Below are positions 61,519-64,000 of a stretch of DNA of 64,000 nt, piece by piece (the stretch's first letter is position 1; every line of letters starts with the position of its first letter). Below the pieces are notes generated by a model that saw only the letters and a program-made list of their open reading frames with translations, was not told the origin of the DNA and did not search any database. Position numbers and translations under genes: made by a program. This DNA is from Sulfurimonas sp. (GTDB taxonomy: Bacteria; Campylobacterota; Campylobacteria; Campylobacterales; Sulfurimonadaceae): contig JALWTK010000061.1 of NCBI GenBank assembly GCA_027082875.1, positions 1 to 64,000 of the forward strand. Direction: 5' to 3'.

Positions 61519-61534
61519 AGCAATAAAAGTTCCA
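61519..61534 (-). promoter_or_regulatory. Sigma-54 (-24/-12) promoter upstream of flgL
   Basis: Minus strand TGGAACTTTTATTGCT; matches TGGCACN5TTGCW with one mismatch, ~55 bp upstream of the flgL start. Confidence 0.7.
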
Positions 61535-61605
61535 TACACACATATCGACACTATGTTATTTACTTTTAAGTAAGATATGACTATTATTCTACTAGTTTAT
61601 TATTC

Positions 61606-61689
61606 GCCAGAGTGATGGAATGGTATACATAGCGGATTCAAAATCCGCCGCCGCAAGGCTTAGGGGTTCGAGTCCCCTCTCTGGTACCA
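61606..61689 (+). tRNA. tRNA-Leu (anticodon CAA), CCA encoded
   Basis: GCCAGAGTGATGGAATGGTATACATAGCGGATTCAAAATCCGCCGCCGCAAGGCTTAGGGGTTCGAGTCCCCTCTCTGGTACCA; anticodon stem GCGGA/TCCGC with loop TTCAAAA; class II variable arm. Confidence 0.96.
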
Positions 61690-61795
61690 CAATAAAATTA
61701 ACTTTCAAACAAATACTGCTACACTAATAACAGAATATTACAAATCATGAAGTATTCAAATGAGCTGGAAACTACAAATTTAGATAAGCCTTCAT

Positions 61796-62878
61796 CTATG
61801 GTCTTAACTCTTTTATAACTTCTTTACTTTCCATTGGAATTGTCACTATTTTTTTAGCGTTTAAGTTCATCTTGTTTAAATCTACCATTTTTATCTGTGA
61901 GTTGTTATACACACGGAAGTAAAACTTTTTCGCTTTAAGATCACTTGCACTTGTCCATGTTGTGAAATCTGCTACAATATTTCCATGTTTATCTTTATGT
62001 GCTTCTCTTGCTGAGCCCTTAGGAATGTCAAAATTATTTAAAATATGAAATGCCTGAAGAACAGTCTCTCTTCCATTGAGTGTTGGGACACATGAATGTG
62101 AAAAAGCAACTGCTCTTACAAAACGTGCAGGTGGTGTAAAATCACCAGGCATACCTGTTAAACCAGCACCTAACCCAAAAGGTTTCAATTCAACTCCACC
62201 AACACTTCTAGTTTTTGGTTGCACTGCACCTAAGTTTGGATAGTTACGAAGGTTTGTCATCTGCCAATCAAATGAAGGAGAGTTTGTTATAACACCAAGA
62301 GGATTATCAAAGACATTGAGTTTCCCTTTGAGGTACTCGATAACTATACTTTTACCTTTGGCATCTGTAACTATAAAGTGTACAGGTGGTACAAATCCCC
62401 ATGCCTTAAAAACGACAGAGGGAACTATGATTTGATGGATATGTTCTTTTACTTCCTCTACTGTTGCAAAGTTTTCAAGTAGATATGAACCTAACTCCCA
62501 TGGTGCAAGTGTATTTTTTGCATCACTTTTTTTATAGGGCATATACACGGCTGTCGTTGGATGATAAAAAAGTCCCATAGATAAACCTTTTTCATTAAAA
62601 CCATCAAAAATCCAAGGAACACCAGCACCATTTGCACCCACAGAAGCATACTTAGATCTCCACCGCTTTCCATTTCGACCATCTGGTGTCATCCCTTGGC
62701 GTTTGTATCCACGAGGCACTACTATAACATTTGACCCCATATCTACTTCAAACTCTAAGGTACGTGCATGAATAACACTTCCATCTTTTGCTGTTAATGT
62801 GATTCCCGTACAAGCCTCACTTGTTGTTGCTAATAATATTGCTGTTAGAGCAATGCTTTTTATATATTTTTTAAACAT
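61796..62878 (-). CDS. Linear amide C-N hydrolase (choloylglycine hydrolase / penicillin V acylase family)
   Basis: Signal peptide then SEACTGITLTAKDGSVIHARTLEFEVD (N-terminal Cys nucleophile context); GVITNSPSFDWQMTNLRNY. Confidence 0.88.
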   Translation of the reverse strand: MFKKYIKSIALTAILLATTSEACTGITLTAKDGSVIHARTLEFEVDMGSNVIVVPRGYKRQGMTPDGRNGKRWRSKYASVGANGAGVPWIFDGFNEKGLSMGLFYHPTTAVYMPYKKSDAKNTLAPWELGSYLLENFATVEEVKEHIHQIIVPSVVFKAWGFVPPVHFIVTDAKGKSIVIEYLKGKLNVFDNPLGVITNSPSFDWQMTNLRNYPNLGAVQPKTRSVGGVELKPFGLGAGLTGMPGDFTPPARFVRAVAFSHSCVPTLNGRETVLQAFHILNNFDIPKGSAREAHKDKHGNIVADFTTWTSASDLKAKKFYFRVYNNSQIKMVDLNKMNLNAKKIVTIPMESKEVIKELRP

Positions 62879-62889
62879 TTTTTATCCTT

Positions 62890-64000
62890 TTATTGTTCGT
62901 GTTTTACTAAACTACTATAACTCTTTCCATGATAAACTACACCTAAAACTTTTATATCTTTTATGTGCATAGGTTTTACTTTAAGAGGATTCTCTGCAAG
63001 TAGTGTAAAGTTAGCAACCTTACCCACCTTGATAGAGCCTAAACTTTTCTCAAGACTCAATGTTCTCGCTGCGTTTATCGTGATACCTTTAAGTGCACTG
63101 TACACATCTATTTTTTGGTCTTGGGAAACAAAATTTCCTCCACTTGTCATACGGTTTACTGCTGTCCATGCAAGAGTCAGTGGCTCTAGTGGTGCCATTC
63201 CAAAGTCAGAGTGTAGAGAGAAAGAGATATTTCTATCGAGAAGTAACTTCATAGGTACCATGTTTTCTGCACGCTTTTTACCAAGTCCATATTGTGAATA
63301 TTTATCTGTTAATGCCCATAAATAGTAAGGATTCACAGAAGCTTCTATACCTAACTCTTGCATCTCATCAGCTTGTGCAGCAGTAAAGTAACCAAGATGA
63401 TGCAGAGTTAGTTGATGATTTTTACGAGGATGGCGTTGCATCATTTTACGAGTGATGTCAAGACAACGCTGTATGCCTAAATCACCATTAGCATGAATAT
63501 GAATCTTATAACCCTTATCCCAGTAAAAGTTCATCTGCTCTTCAAAAAGCTTCAACGGTGTCATCCACTGTCCCTTAAAACCATCACTATAGCCACCCTT
63601 CATCTGCATTGCGAGTGAGTAGATTGCACCATCAGCATAAAGTTTTACCTCTTTAGGGAGCATTTTAATGTTCTTCGTATTGTACTTGGAAGCTTTCTCC
63701 ATCCACTCATAAGCTTTTTCGTTTGAGTTGCCATTTGCATTATAGAGTTGTGTACCATTAAAAACATTGTAGACATCATAAGGAGGATTCTTCGCCATCT
63801 CAGATTTGAGCATGCTATATTCCATTTTAAAGTTAGACTCGGGAAATCCTTGTTCTGCTACTGTTGTAATACCATTTTGTGTAATAAGTATACTCATATC
63901 ATGCAAACCTTTTTTATAACGTGTAGGGTTAATTAAATAAGGAGCAATACGAGGTACAAGTGCTAACCAACCACCTTCAAAGAAATGTCCACGTTTAAAT
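62890..64000 (-). CDS. Amidohydrolase family protein (YtcJ-like), 5' end truncated by the window
   Basis: HANGDLGIQRCLDI; LHHLGYFTAAQADEM; LHSDFGMAPLEPLTLAW. The frame stays open past 63906 to the window end (...FKRGHFFEGGWLALVPRIAPYLINPTRYKKGLHDM). Confidence 0.88.
   Translation of the reverse strand, partial: FKRGHFFEGGWLALVPRIAPYLINPTRYKKGLHDMSILITQNGITTVAEQGFPESNFKMEYSMLKSEMAKNPPYDVYNVFNGTQLYNANGNSNEKAYEWMEKASKYNTKNIKMLPKEVKLYADGAIYSLAMQMKGGYSDGFKGQWMTPLKLFEEQMNFYWDKGYKIHIHANGDLGIQRCLDITRKMMQRHPRKNHQLTLHHLGYFTAAQADEMQELGIEASVNPYYLWALTDKYSQYGLGKKRAENMVPMKLLLDRNISFSLHSDFGMAPLEPLTLAWTAVNRMTSGGNFVSQDQKIDVYSALKGITINAARTLSLEKSLGSIKVGKVANFTLLAENPLKVKPMHIKDIKVLGVVYHGKSYSSLVKHEQ

Noticed and set aside
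1-64000. CRISPR array
   Set aside because: No regularly spaced direct repeats with unique spacers were seen; the only regular spacing (31698-31804) is a short operator array.
1-64000. Prophage or transposon insertion
   Set aside because: No phage structural genes, transposases or IS terminal repeats were seen; the only recombinase is IntI.

Overview
The window is a 64 kb chromosomal segment from a Campylobacterota (epsilonproteobacterial, Sulfurimonas-like) genome. The taxon is inferred from gene content: OorDABC, SucCD, monomeric Icd, AcnB and AT-rich composition. Most of it is core housekeeping: cell envelope/LPS, tRNA synthetases, a contiguous (r)TCA cluster (icd-mdh-mdh-fumC-sucCD-oorDABC), secA, ftsK, acnB, flgL, rnpB and two tRNAs. 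Accessory content is concentrated in two places. (1) At the left edge there is a chromosomal integron: a divergent IntI-type integrase, a two-gene cassette, and a VCR-like attC of about 130 bp whose R'' box is the exact complement of the cassette 5' junction. (2) At about 20.6-23.5 kb there is a small island between metG and fbp. It carries a stand-alone FtsZ C-terminal-domain protein, an intact GIY-YIG nuclease-like protein overlapping it by 4 bp, and a WYL-type regulator, with an inverted repeat upstream; this is the best candidate for an undescribed system. Other notable observations: a GluRS paralog that has lost its HIGH, KMSKS and RGEDH-type motifs and sits beside a GlnRS-YqeY/GatB-tail fusion; a TetR gene preceded by four operator-like motifs phased every 31-32 bp beside rnpB; a REC-ribbon-helix-helix regulator; tandem malate dehydrogenases with different predicted cofactor loops; a head-to-head coding overlap of mltG with an AsmA-like gene; and two 24/26-identical 26-bp palindromes 41 kb apart. 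All calls were made by eye; no database searches were run.
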